From Pseudomonas californiensis (GTDB lineage: Bacteria; Pseudomonadota; Gammaproteobacteria; Pseudomonadales; Pseudomonadaceae): a DNA stretch of 57,366 nt. Within the stretch, counting starts at the first letter, position 1, and each line of letters opens with the position of its first letter. Where the stretch lies: the NCBI RefSeq assembly GCF_021147775.1, contig NZ_JAGTPK010000034.1, positions 1 to 57,366 on the forward strand. Reading direction: 5' to 3'. The notes under the pieces were generated by a model that saw only the letters and a program-made list of their open reading frames with translations, ran no database searches and had not been told where the DNA came from. The position numbers and the translations under genes are program-made. Below, piece by piece: positions 42,703-51,804 of the stretch.

Positions 42703-43500
42703 TTAATGTTTGCCGACCAGCACACGATCCAGGCCGTACACCCGGTCGAGGAGGATCATGGTGGCTGCGGTCAGGGCAATGACCAGCGCCGAGACGGCTG
42801 CCATCATCGGGTCTATGGATTCGGTGGCGTAGACGTACATGCGCACTGGCAGGGTCTGAGTGGCGGGTGATGTGACGAAAATCGACAGCGTCACCTCATC
42901 GAAGCTGTTGATGAACGCCAGCAACCAGCCGCCCGCGACGCCCGGCAGAATCATCGGCAGCGTGATCTCGCGAAACAGCGTGAAACGGCTGGCCCCCAAC
43001 GACTCGGCGGCGTGCTCGGCGCTGCGGTCGATGCCGATTGCCGCAGCCAGCACCAGGCGCAGCACGTAAGGGGTAATCACCAGCACATGCGCGAAGATCA
43101 GCCAGGTGAAGCTGCCATTGACACCCATCAGCGCAAACAGCCGCAGCATCGCCACACCGAGCACCAGATGCGGAATGATGATCGGCGAGAGAAACAGCGC
43201 GTTGAAAAAGTTGCGACCGGGGAAGCTGTGGCGGGTAATGGCGAGCGCTGCCGGTACGGCGATCAAAGTGGCCAGGCTCGCCGACACGAACGCCAGCATC
43301 AGGCTGTTGTAGAAGGCATCAATAAAATCCGCCCGCTCGAATACTGCCCTGAACCAGCGCAGCGAAAACTCCGTAGTGGGCAGGCTCAGGGTGTTTTCCG
43401 GGGTAAATGCCACCAGACAGACCACTACCAGCGGCGCCATCATGAACACCACCACCATCGCATGAAACGACAAGGCCAACGGACCGTTTCTGGACATCAA
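42703..43500 (-). CDS. ABC transporter permease, PotC-like
   Basis: Inner-membrane permease of 265 aa with six predicted spans. The ATPase contact (EAA) loop is AAESLGASRFTLFREITLPMILPGV. It is of the polyamine/opine PotC/YdcV type. It begins directly after the stop of the first permease, with no gap. Starts with two Met codons. Confidence 0.92.
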   Translation of the reverse strand: MMSRNGPLALSFHAMVVVFMMAPLVVVCLVAFTPENTLSLPTTEFSLRWFRAVFERADFIDAFYNSLMLAFVSASLATLIAVPAALAITRHSFPGRNFFNALFLSPIIIPHLVLGVAMLRLFALMGVNGSFTWLIFAHVLVITPYVLRLVLAAAIGIDRSAEHAAESLGASRFTLFREITLPMILPGVAGGWLLAFINSFDEVTLSIFVTSPATQTLPVRMYVYATESIDPMMAAVSALVIALTAATMILLDRVYGLDRVLVGKH

Positions 43501-44373
43501 TCATTCCCCCAGCGTTTTTTTGTAGCGGCCTTCAATCATGCGGTTCCATGACAGCATGACCACCAGATTCACCAACAACAGGGCGACGGCCAGGGTCGCA
43601 CCCATGGGCCAGTTCAACTCCGAGAGGTATTGGTCGTAGACCACCGTAGCCACCATCTTCAGGCGTCTGCCGCCGAGCAGTCCCGGAATGGCAAAGGAGC
43701 TTGCTGCCAGGCCGAATACGATCAGCGAGCCGGACAGCACACCAGGCATGACCTGCGGCAGCACGATCAATCGCATCACTTTCGCCTGGCTGGCGCCCAG
43801 CGACAGTGCAGCCTGTTCGGCGGTGTGGTCGAGCTTCTGCAGTGACGTCCAGACCGGAATGATCATGAACGGCAGCATGACGTGGACCAGTGCGATGATG
43901 ACCGCGAAGGGCGTATACAGCAGTTTCACGGGACGTCCGCCCATGGCCTGGATCGCCTGATTGACCAGCCCGTCCGCGCCCAGCAGCAGGCTCCAGCCAA
44001 AAGCGCGCACCACCACTGAAATCAGTAGCGGCGTGAGGATCACAATAAGAAAGATCGAGCGCCAGGGCGTGCCCATGCGGCTCAGGATGTAGGCTTCCGG
44101 CACTCCGATCATTACGCAAAGCAATGTGACCAGCGCGCTGATCCAGAACGTGCGAAGAAAGATTTCATAGAAGTACGAATCGGTGAGGACGGCGATGTAG
44201 TGGTCCAGCGTATAGCTGTCACTTTTTACGCCGACCTGATAATCGAAGACATTGAACGACAGCAGCAGGGTCAGGCCCAGCGGCAAGACCAGCAGCCCTA
44301 TGTACAGCGCAAGCGCCGGCGCTGACAGCCAGTAACCGCGGCGCCCCTGACGCATTTCGGTCAGCAGGCTCAT
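43501..44373 (-). CDS. ABC transporter permease, PotB-like
   Basis: Inner-membrane permease of 290 aa with six predicted spans. The EAA loop is AALSLGASQAKVMRLIVLPQVMPGV. It pairs with the PotC-like permease. Its ATG overlaps the ATPase stop in ATGA, so translation is coupled. Confidence 0.92.
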   Translation of the reverse strand: MSLLTEMRQGRRGYWLSAPALALYIGLLVLPLGLTLLLSFNVFDYQVGVKSDSYTLDHYIAVLTDSYFYEIFLRTFWISALVTLLCVMIGVPEAYILSRMGTPWRSIFLIVILTPLLISVVVRAFGWSLLLGADGLVNQAIQAMGGRPVKLLYTPFAVIIALVHVMLPFMIIPVWTSLQKLDHTAEQAALSLGASQAKVMRLIVLPQVMPGVLSGSLIVFGLAASSFAIPGLLGGRRLKMVATVVYDQYLSELNWPMGATLAVALLLVNLVVMLSWNRMIEGRYKKTLGE

Positions 44374-45398
44374 GCGCGTACCTCATCGGCTTCCAGTACC
44401 CGCAGCAGTTCGCTCGGCCAATCCATGCCCACAGCCGTGTCCGGTTCCAGTGGTGCCTGCCCGTCGTTACGCCGCACCACGGTCACTTCGCCAACGCCTG
44501 TCTGAATGCGGTACAACCATTGGCTGCCGAGGAAATAGCGCATCACGACACGTCCAGAAAGACGTCCGCATCCCGGTGCGACCAGATCGATCTTCTCCGG
44601 GCGCAAGCTGAGGGTCAGCGCGCCTTGTCCTGGCAATTGTCGAATTTGTGGGCAACCCGTGTTGTCCAGATCGCCTTGCAGCAAATTGGCCTTGCCCACA
44701 AAACCTGAAATGAACGGGGTGCGTGGATGTTCGTACAGTGCGTAAGGCTCGTCTATCTGCGTGATACGACCAGACTGCATGACCACGACCCTATCGCTGA
44801 TCGACAGGGCTTCGGCCTGATCGTGAGTGACCATCAGGGTAGTGATGCCCACTTCATTCTGAATGCGGCGGATTTCGAACTGCATTTCTTCGCGCAAGCT
44901 GGCATCAAGGTTGGACAAGGGTTCATCCAGCAGCAATACCGGTGGCTCGATGACCAGCGCGCGGGCCAGTGCAACTCGTTGCCGTTGCCCTCCGGACAAC
45001 TCGCGAGGATAGCGCTCGGCATGCTGATCCAGGCGAACCAGCGCCAGCACCGCAGCGACCCTGCGTTGAATCTCGGCGGCCGACACTTTGCGCATGCGCA
45101 GGCCGAAGGCCACGTTGCCGGCGACAGTCATGTGCGGGAACAGCGCGTAGCTCTGGAACACCACTCCCAGGCCTCGACTGCTGGGTTTGGCGTGGGTGAT
45201 GTCGCGACCGTCCAGCACAATGCGCCCGGCACTGACTTCAACGAAGCCCGCGATCATTTGCAGGGTGGTGGTTTTGCCACAGCCGGAAGGGCCGAGTAAC
45301 GAGACGAACTCGCCTTTCTCAACGGCCAGGTGGGTCGCGACAACAGCGTCTATGGAACCATAGCGTTTGGAAAGACCTTCGAGTTGCAGAAATGACAT
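44370..45398 (-). CDS. ABC transporter ATP-binding protein, PotA-like
   Basis: ATPase of 342 aa: Walker A GPSGCGKT at 36-43, signature LSGGQ at 134-138, Walker B VLLLDEP at 154-160, H-loop in VTHDQAEAL, and a C-terminal TOBE domain (from about 270). It is the first gene of the seven-gene operon. The start at 45398 (MSFLQLEGLSKRYG) has GGAAG upstream; in-frame sequence further upstream runs into the promoter. Energises uptake of the compound bound by the PotD-like protein. Confidence 0.92.
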   Translation of the reverse strand: MSFLQLEGLSKRYGSIDAVVATHLAVEKGEFVSLLGPSGCGKTTTLQMIAGFVEVSAGRIVLDGRDITHAKPSSRGLGVVFQSYALFPHMTVAGNVAFGLRMRKVSAAEIQRRVAAVLALVRLDQHAERYPRELSGGQRQRVALARALVIEPPVLLLDEPLSNLDASLREEMQFEIRRIQNEVGITTLMVTHDQAEALSISDRVVVMQSGRITQIDEPYALYEHPRTPFISGFVGKANLLQGDLDNTGCPQIRQLPGQGALTLSLRPEKIDLVAPGCGRLSGRVVMRYFLGSQWLYRIQTGVGEVTVVRRNDGQAPLEPDTAVGMDWPSELLRVLEADEVRA

Positions 45399-45576
45399 GC
45401 CTGCTTCCACCTTGTGTGCGTGCGCGCCGGGGCACGCTTTTGTCATGGGCAGATGCGAAATGAAGTCATGCAATTCTGTGGACGTTGGTGCTCGCTCTGA
45501 GTCGGCTACCGATGATTGTTCAAATCGCCCCTGTGGACTGAGAGTAGGACGAAGGCTAGGATGCACTCAATATAGA

Positions 45577-45623
45577 ATTTCACTGAATAACATCTTTTTT
45601 CATATTCATTTATTGAGTGAAAT
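45577..45623. promoter_or_regulatory. Long inverted repeat, likely IclR operator
   Basis: In the 242-bp divergent region, ATTTCACTGAATAA (45577-45590) and TTATTGAGTGAAAT (45610-45623) match as an inverted repeat at 13 of 14 positions around a 19-bp AT-rich spacer. It ends 17 bp before the IclR start. A related CACTCAATATAG lies just left of the first arm. It is the best candidate site for the IclR protein to control the operon and itself. Confidence 0.65.
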
Positions 45624-45640
45624 AGAAAGGAAATTAATCT

Positions 45641-46480
45641 ATGAGTAATTCCACTAATCGGAATAGTAAGCCGCCTGAGGTGGGCGTCGGCGCGGTCTCC
45701 CGATTATTCGCAGTCCTGCGCTGTCTTGGCGACTGTCCTGAGGGGGGCGAACGCGTCACCCAGCTTGCGCAGCAAGTAGGTCTGTCCCAGCCGACGACAC
45801 ATCGACTGCTGCGCAGCTTGATGGACGAGGGTATGGTCGAGCAGGACCTGCTCAGCAAGCGCTACCGGTTGAGCATCGAATTTTTTGCGCTGGCCGCCAA
45901 AGCTGGCAACACCGGAAACTTGCGGGAGGTGGTGCGTCCCAGTCTGCTCCGTTTGTCGGCATCATTGGGGGATTCGTTGTTTTTGCTGGCTCGCAGCGGC
46001 TTCGATGCGATCTGTCTGGACCGCAGCGAAGGGCCATACCCGATCCGTACCTTTACCGGCGATATTGGTGGGCGCGTCGCGCTGGGTGTTGGGCAGGGCA
46101 GTCTGGCCATTCTGGCCTTCCTGCCGGATGACGAGCGTGAAACCGTCATTGCCTACAACCTGCCAAGGCTCAAGGACTTCCATCTGTACGACGAAGTGTT
46201 CATCCGGTCCGAGGTCGAGAACGTGCGGCGCCTGGGTTATGCGGCGCGCAACACGGGTGCGCTGCCGGGCATGGCCGGGCTGGCAGTGCCGATCCTCGAC
46301 CGCAATGGGCGCGCCGTTGCAGCACTCAGCGTTGCCACCATCAGCGACCGACTGGGCCCGGACCGGCTGCCCACGGTCGTCGAGTTGCTCAAGCGTGAGG
46401 CTGTGGCAATCAGTGCACGCATCAACCCGTTCGATCCATCGCTGCGCCAACCGAGCCAGGTGTTCGGGCAGGTGGAGTAG
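45641..46480 (+). CDS. IclR family transcriptional regulator
   Basis: A 279-aa IclR regulator. The winged HTH covers about residues 16-78 (AVSRLFAVLRCLGDC, LAQQVGLSQPTTHRLLRSLMDEG). The effector domain includes GRVALGVGQGSLAILAFL and ARNTGALPGMAGLAVPILDRNG. AAAGG lies upstream of the ATG. It is divergent from the importer/dehydrogenase operon and is its probable regulator, responding to the transported compound or a breakdown product. Confidence 0.9.
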   Translation: MSNSTNRNSKPPEVGVGAVSRLFAVLRCLGDCPEGGERVTQLAQQVGLSQPTTHRLLRSLMDEGMVEQDLLSKRYRLSIEFFALAAKAGNTGNLREVVRPSLLRLSASLGDSLFLLARSGFDAICLDRSEGPYPIRTFTGDIGGRVALGVGQGSLAILAFLPDDERETVIAYNLPRLKDFHLYDEVFIRSEVENVRRLGYAARNTGALPGMAGLAVPILDRNGRAVAALSVATISDRLGPDRLPTVVELLKREAVAISARINPFDPSLRQPSQVFGQVE

Positions 46481-46505
46481 GCGGGCGATTTTGCATTTTT
46501 CATGT

Positions 46506-46530
46506 GTCCGGCATTCAACAAAGACCGGAC
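46506..46530. terminator. Possible hairpin between convergent genes
   Basis: GTCCGG and CCGGAC form a 6-bp stem around 13 bases, overlapping the end of the HD-GYP gene. A T-rich tract lies left of it, as needed for neither strand ideally. Weak candidate. Confidence 0.3.
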
Positions 46531-47756
46531 GCCTGCTTCAAAGGCTCGCCCAGCCAGATGCGGTCCAGGTTTTTGAATCCCCACTGCCTTGAGCATTCGC
46601 GACTGATGATGCGGTCATCCTGGTCTGCACTTGCCAGGTCGATCAGAGCGTGTTCGATCGGAACCTTGCGCAATGCCGAGTAGAAAATCCTGACCTTGGG
46701 CTTAAGCAAAGAGGCTTGATTCTGCTCGACCACGATCCCCAACCTTCCGCTTTGCAGGCGAACCAGCGAGCCTACCGGGTAGATTCCCACGCACTTGACG
46801 AAGGCATGGAAGATCTTTTCGTCGAACAGGCCCGACCATCCGGCCATTTTGCCAATCGACTCTGCCGGACTCCAGCGCGCCTTGTGCAGACGGTCTGAAG
46901 TGATCGCATCGTAGACATCGCAAATGGCACCCATGCGCGCGAACAGGCTGATTTGTGAGCCTGCCAGTTTATCGGGTTAGCCCGAGCCATCGTAGCGTTC
47001 GTGATGGTGTCGGCAGACGTCAATCACGTGCTCGCTGAACTGACCGCTGCGGCTCAGCAAGTGGACACCGGTTTCAGGATGACGGCGGATGGCGGCGAGT
47101 TCGTCATCGCTCAGGTTGCCTGGCTTGCCGAGAATGACGCTCGGGACACCCAGCTTGCCAATGTCCAGCAGCAGCCCTGCGAGCCCCGCCTCATGCACCA
47201 GCTTGTCAGGCAAAGCCAGTTGTCGCGCGAGGCCGATCATCAGCGCGCAGACTGCCAGTGAATGGAGGTAGGTGTACTCGTCCGCAGATTTCAGCCGAGC
47301 CATGCTGAGCAGTGCATCGGGATGACGCAGCAATGAGTTGGCGACCTCGGTCACCAGATCGTCGACCGCTTCAAGCTCAGCGATACGGCCCATGCGAACA
47401 TCGCTGAAGATCCGCGCAACGATTGCTTTTGATTGACTGCACAGTTGCATGGCGCGCTCGATTTCTTCGGCCATCGGCACCGTCTGGCAATTGTTGCCGA
47501 GCGCGGGCACACCCTCGGATCGTGGTACGGATTCGCCTGATTTGGCGGGAGGCTCTGGCGCGATCACCAGACTGCGCGTGACGTCTATCCAGAGATCCCT
47601 GATGCCTGACTCGCGGATGTACTGCACGTCGCGCTCATGGCGCAGCAGAAAGCTTTTGCCGAGGAAACGGGGAGTGACATCCCGCTCGTTCATTTCGTGT
47701 ATGTACATGCCGAGACGCAGCTCGGCGACGGGAATTTGTCTAAGCACGATTACCAC
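46515..47756 (-). pseudogene. HD-GYP domain protein interrupted by an in-frame stop
   Basis: The full frame would give about 412 aa: an N-terminal DUF3391 domain (about 1-130), then HD-GYP, then a PilZ-like or C-terminal extension. A single TAA (46977-46979, codon 260) cuts it; reading resumes in the same frame with PDKLAGSQISLFARMGAICDVYDAITSDR, so no frameshift is involved. The stop replaces the Tyr of the GYP motif (GSG-stop-PDK). The HD motif is also changed: GLLLDIGK has Leu197 where His is normal, with Asp198 kept. HD-GYP proteins hydrolyse cyclic di-GMP; this one is very unlikely to. Start is a GTG at 47756 or 47747. It is downstream of the chemotaxis receptor gene. Confidence 0.88.
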
Positions 47757-47816
47757 CCACGCAGGTTTGATGTGGATGGGCAGAACGTTCGTCCGTTGAG
47801 CGTCCAGACCCGAGGG

Positions 47817-49439
47817 TCAAACGGAAAATCTGGCGACCAGACGATTCAGGTCCATCGCCAGCCGGGACAGTTCCTGACTGGCAGTGGACGTCTGGCTGGC
47901 TGCCGAAGAACTCTGTACCGAAAGGTCGCGAATGCTCACCAGGTTCTCATCGACTGATCGCGCCACCTGCGCCTGCTGTTCCGACGCGGTCGCGATCATC
48001 AGATTGCGCTCGTTGATATGGCTGATCGATGTGGTGATTTCCTTGATCGCGACGCCTGCCTTCTGTGCGATCAGCAACGTTGCTTCGGTCTCCTGGTTGC
48101 TCTGCTGCATCGATTGAACCGCTTGAGTGGAGTTCTTCTGGATACCCTGAATCATCTGCTCGATTTCCCGAGTGGACGTCTGGGTACGATGAGCCAGCGC
48201 CCTTACCTCATCAGCCACCACCGCGAAACCACGACCCTGTTCGCCCGCCCGTGCGGCTTCAATGGCCGCGTTGAGTGCGAGCAGGTTGGTCTGCTCGGCA
48301 ATCGCCCGGATCACGTCCACCACCTTGGCGATGTTTTGCGCCTGATCCGCCAGCCCCTCTACCTCAGTGCCGGTCCTGTCAACGGTCGCACTCAGCCTTT
48401 CAAGCGCATTGATCGTCTGGCTGACGCAATCCTGCCCGGTTTGCGCCGAACGTTCTGATGCTTGCGTGGACTCGGAGGCCGAGACCGCGTTGCGTGCCAC
48501 TTCCTCGATCGCTGCGGTCATCTGATTGACCGCAGTGGCGGCCTGTTCGGTCTCCAGCGTCTGTCGTTGAATGCCCTGACTGGAATCCTGAGTGATCGAG
48601 CTCATCTGTTCGGCTGCCGAGGCGAGCAAATTCGAGGAGTCGGAAATATGCTGGATGGTGCTTTTCAAGCTGGAAAGCATCGCGGCGGTCGCGGTTTGCA
48701 AATCGGTCAGTTCATCCGCACCGTTGATGTCGACAGTGGTACGCAAATCACCCTCGGCGATGCGCCGGGTAGAGTCGAGCAATGCCTTGACCGGAATGGC
48801 GATGCTACGGGTGAAGAGAGTGGCAACCATGAGGGTGATTATCACGGCGACAATGATCAGCGCGACGGTAAGGCTCCAACCACTGTCATAGTCCCTGTCG
48901 GCTGCCAGGCCTGACTGTTCAGCTCCTTTCATGTTGACTTCGATCAACTTTTCTATCGATGCCTGTAGTGCTTTTGCCTGAGGGCTGGTGAAGTCTCGGA
49001 TGAATACGAATAATTCACTGTTGGATTTGCGTTGGCTAAGTTCAACCAACTCGTCAATTTTTGCAATGTAGGCCACGGCGTCCGCATTGACTTGTTTATA
49101 GGCCTGCTGTTCTTCCGGGCTCGATACCATAGGCCCATAAGTTTGCACCGAGCTCAGCAGACTCTTTTTCAATCCGCTGAGTTTATTGACGGACTCTGAC
49201 GACTGTCGATCATCGTCCATCACGAAGCGCCGCGCGTCCAGGCGGTAAAGCAGGCCAGCGGTTTCGATACGCCCGGCCTGCCTTACGCTGGGCAACCAGT
49301 CTGTCTGCAGCTGCACGGCTGACAGATGAACGCCACTCATCTTGTACAGAGCAGTTGCCCCCACGCTTGCCAGCAGTAGACAAATGATGCCGAAACTCAA
49401 AAAAGCTCTCAGGTTCAGACCTGTCGTTCTTATTATCAT
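47817..49439 (-). CDS. Methyl-accepting chemotaxis protein
   Basis: Transmembrane chemoreceptor of 540 aa. Two membrane spans (about 9-30 and 188-210) enclose a helical ligand-binding domain of the 4HB type (about 31-187). HAMP follows (about 211-265), then the signalling domain with the highly conserved tip IAEQTNLLALNAAIEAARAGEQGRGFAVVADEVRALA. There is no C-terminal CheR-binding pentapeptide. The ATG at 49439 has AGGGG eight bases upstream; a longer reading would add 22 residues through a hairpin. The ligand is unknown. Confidence 0.93.
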   Translation of the reverse strand: MIIRTTGLNLRAFLSFGIICLLLASVGATALYKMSGVHLSAVQLQTDWLPSVRQAGRIETAGLLYRLDARRFVMDDDRQSSESVNKLSGLKKSLLSSVQTYGPMVSSPEEQQAYKQVNADAVAYIAKIDELVELSQRKSNSELFVFIRDFTSPQAKALQASIEKLIEVNMKGAEQSGLAADRDYDSGWSLTVALIIVAVIITLMVATLFTRSIAIPVKALLDSTRRIAEGDLRTTVDINGADELTDLQTATAAMLSSLKSTIQHISDSSNLLASAAEQMSSITQDSSQGIQRQTLETEQAATAVNQMTAAIEEVARNAVSASESTQASERSAQTGQDCVSQTINALERLSATVDRTGTEVEGLADQAQNIAKVVDVIRAIAEQTNLLALNAAIEAARAGEQGRGFAVVADEVRALAHRTQTSTREIEQMIQGIQKNSTQAVQSMQQSNQETEATLLIAQKAGVAIKEITTSISHINERNLMIATASEQQAQVARSVDENLVSIRDLSVQSSSAASQTSTASQELSRLAMDLNRLVARFSV

Positions 49440-49811
49440 TTTTGGATCCCCTTTTGTCGCCACATCGGGGCAGGGGTTATTCTTGTTGTGGCGACTTGAT
49501 ATCACTCTAGAACGGTATATGTGAAAAAACTATAGTTTGGATGGAAAAGTTTCTGCCCGGACGCAGGTCTTCAATCAAGTCGATTGCTCATAACTAAAAG
49601 TCGGACTATTGGCGTCAGCAGAAGTACTATGTGTGCGCTGAAAGTTGTAAAGCTTGCTAACTGATTAACGGTGATTTCAATACGGCGTTCGCCCGGCGGC
49701 ATGGCGGTTTCTTGCTCTGCCTTTCAGCGTGATCAATGCGATAGTCGTTCGCTCGAAAGGCGAATAGTGCAAGATCATTGTCCTGCACCAGAATACCCTC
49801 GCTGAGAACGT
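49440..49811. other. 372-bp region upstream of the chemoreceptor gene
   Basis: No coding sequence is seen. It contains the leader hairpin of the receptor gene and, to the right, the end of the methyltransferase transcript. I looked for a sigma-28 (FliA) promoter and found no convincing match. Confidence 0.5.
49456..49495 (-). promoter_or_regulatory. Leader hairpin next to the chemoreceptor ribosome site
   Basis: GTCGCCACA and TGTGGCGAC form a perfect 9-bp stem with a 22-base loop, immediately upstream of the AGGGG ribosome site on the minus strand. The loop contains CCCCT, complementary to that ribosome site, so a pseudoknot or switched structure could hide it. Alternatively it is a protein-binding palindrome. 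Confidence 0.5.
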
Positions 49812-50774
49812 TCAAGCCCAACCTGACCGGCTGAGACCGTATGCCTTGAATACCAGAGCCTTGAGGCCGCCATCGGTGCGTGTATCAGGGAACTCTGGCG
49901 GGTTTCCCAATCGTTCTTGAAACCGCAGGCAAGGCGCTTCATTCGCCGTATGCTGGATCAGAAAATCCGGTCCTTGCGCAGGGTCGTTCATGCAGGCAAG
50001 CACCAGTCCGTTCTCGCTCAGCAACTCCGGCAGGCGACGCAGCACCCGCTGATAATCCTTGTCCAGCATGAAACTGCCTTTCTGGAAGGAAGGCGGATCT
50101 ATGATGATCAGGTCATAAGGCCCGGACCGCGTCACCTTGGCCCATGATTTGAAAAGATCATGCCCCAGAAACGTCACCCGGTTCAGATCGTGCTCGTTGA
50201 GGCGATGATTTTCACGGCCGCGATTGAGCGCCGCACGTGCCATGTCGAGATTGACCACATGGTCAGCACCGCCAGCGATGGCTGCCACCGAAAAACCGCA
50301 GGTGTAGGCAAACAGGTTGAGGATGCGCTTGCCACGCGCCTGCGCCTGAACCCATTCACGGCCGTAACGCATGTCCAGGAACAGGCCACTGTTCTGCTTT
50401 TTGCCGAAGTCGACTTTGTAGTGCAGGCTGTTTTCGGTAATCACCCATTCGTCGACCACCTCGCCGGTCAGCCATTGAACTGCGCTGTCGGGCAGATAGC
50501 GTTGTTGCAGAAGCAGCGTGTGGGCCTTGCTGTTTTCCCACTGCGGCGTCTCGATCAGCTCCGTCAACAGCGCAGTCAACGCTGTGAGCTCCGACGCAGC
50601 AGGTTCCTTGAACACCGACACCAGGACCACACCCTGCATCCAGTCGACCGTCACATGTTCCAGTCCTGGCCAGACCCGCCCACGGCCGTGGAACAGACGA
50701 CGTGTTTCATCAGGGACATTGCTCAATGCGTCGAGCAGATGCTGGTTCAGAATGGAAAGTGCTTCAGGCGTCAT
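49812..50774 (-). CDS. Class I SAM-dependent methyltransferase, RlmI-like
   Basis: About 320 aa. The Rossmann methyltransferase domain shows ILNLFAYTCGFSVAAIAGGA (SAM-binding motif I) and IIDPPSFQKG (the DPPSF catalytic motif of rRNA m5C/m2G methyltransferases such as RlmI/RlmKL). GLFLDMRYGREWV is the segment before motif I. No PUA domain is obvious at the N-terminus. The likely substrate is rRNA, by family. The ATG at 50774 is taken; a clear ribosome site is lacking. Confidence 0.87.
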   Translation of the reverse strand: MTPEALSILNQHLLDALSNVPDETRRLFHGRGRVWPGLEHVTVDWMQGVVLVSVFKEPAASELTALTALLTELIETPQWENSKAHTLLLQQRYLPDSAVQWLTGEVVDEWVITENSLHYKVDFGKKQNSGLFLDMRYGREWVQAQARGKRILNLFAYTCGFSVAAIAGGADHVVNLDMARAALNRGRENHRLNEHDLNRVTFLGHDLFKSWAKVTRSGPYDLIIIDPPSFQKGSFMLDKDYQRVLRRLPELLSENGLVLACMNDPAQGPDFLIQHTANEAPCLRFQERLGNPPEFPDTRTDGGLKALVFKAYGLSRSGWA

Positions 50775-50838
50775 GATGGTGATCGGTAATGAAAGGCGGC
50801 GTATGGTAAACGTATTTGGTCTGATGGGCATCGCAGCA

Positions 50839-51543
50839 TCAGCGCGGCATATAACGCCGCTGCCAGCGATGAGGAATTGTTAGTGACAACAGCCCCAGCA
50901 GCGCCGACAGGACGCCGCTGATCAACAGCGCATCGAGGCCGAAGCGGCGCTCAAGCAACGCACCGATCACTGCCCCGAAAAACATGCCTGCCCAAGGGAC
51001 CAGTTGCACTCGCCAGCCGTCGCGTCGCTCACCCAACAACCAACGCCCCAGCCCGCGACCGAAGCGAGAGAGCGCCCCGGTGACATACGTCAGGCCAACT
51101 GCCAACCCGTTCACCTGTTCCACGGCAGCGTTGAGCATGCCCATCGCCAGAATCGCCCACACCAACGCCAGAATATTGTCCTGCAGGGGCCAGGCTGCCG
51201 CGGCGCACAGCAGCGTCGCAATGCTCATCAGCAAGGGCAGGGCACGACGTCCTCCCATGCGTGCGACGATGATCCCCAGCGCGTTGCCGACGATAAAAAT
51301 CACGATGGCCAGCACCAGACGGTACATCGTCCCCAGATCGCCCTCGCTGATTGCCACGGCCAGACGAGTCGTGTTGCCGCTCATGAATGAAACGAAATCA
51401 CCCGTCGCCATGAAACCGATGGCGTCCGTCATGCCTGCCAGCACCGACAGGCTCGCAGCGAGTGCCAGGCCGACCCGGCCACGCCACTTCTGCATATGCA
51501 AGTATCGAACACGAGCGCTGAGCTTCGCAGGAGGTGGCAGCAT
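50839..51543 (-). CDS. DUF1275 (YoaK) family membrane protein
   Basis: A 234-aa protein with six predicted spans and the family signatures LAGMTDAIGFMATGDFVSFMSGNTTRLAV and GLTYVTGALSRFGRGLGRWLLG. Its function is unknown. The start may alternatively be the Met at 51495. It is 64 bp upstream of the methyltransferase on the same strand. Confidence 0.88.
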   Translation of the reverse strand: MLPPPAKLSARVRYLHMQKWRGRVGLALAASLSVLAGMTDAIGFMATGDFVSFMSGNTTRLAVAISEGDLGTMYRLVLAIVIFIVGNALGIIVARMGGRRALPLLMSIATLLCAAAAWPLQDNILALVWAILAMGMLNAAVEQVNGLAVGLTYVTGALSRFGRGLGRWLLGERRDGWRVQLVPWAGMFFGAVIGALLERRFGLDALLISGVLSALLGLLSLTIPHRWQRRYMPR

Positions 51544-51576
51544 TGTGGGGCTCTGGCAGTGGGGGCGCGGTCGTGT

Positions 51577-51804
51577 TCAGAGAGGCTTGGCGCGCACGAT
51601 TCTTTTGGCCTTGACCTCATCGGCATACGCCTTGAGCTGATCCGCGTCGCTATAGAGGCGATTGACCAGTTGCAGGATCGCTGTGACATCGACTTCGTTC
51701 ATTTGCGAGGCCAGCCTGAGTATTTCATCCGCCGTGTTTTCCAGATTGGAGGCCGTGCCCTTGAGGTGCTTTTTCAGCTCCTGGGTCGACTTGTTGAGCG
51801 CCAT
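51577..51804 (-). CDS. Small helical protein of unknown function
   Basis: A 75-aa protein from the ATG at 51804 with AGGA upstream. It is almost entirely charged helix (ELKKHLKGTASNLENTADEILRLASQ), likely a coiled coil, with a basic C-terminus. No family recognised. A longer reading from 51870 has no ribosome site. Confidence 0.6.
   Translation of the reverse strand: MALNKSTQELKKHLKGTASNLENTADEILRLASQMNEVDVTAILQLVNRLYSDADQLKAYADEVKAKRIVRAKPL

Noticed and set aside
46515..46934. Treating the two HD-GYP halves as two separate genes
   Set aside because: Both halves are in the same frame, separated by one stop codon, and together match one family from end to end; the downstream half has no start with a ribosome site.
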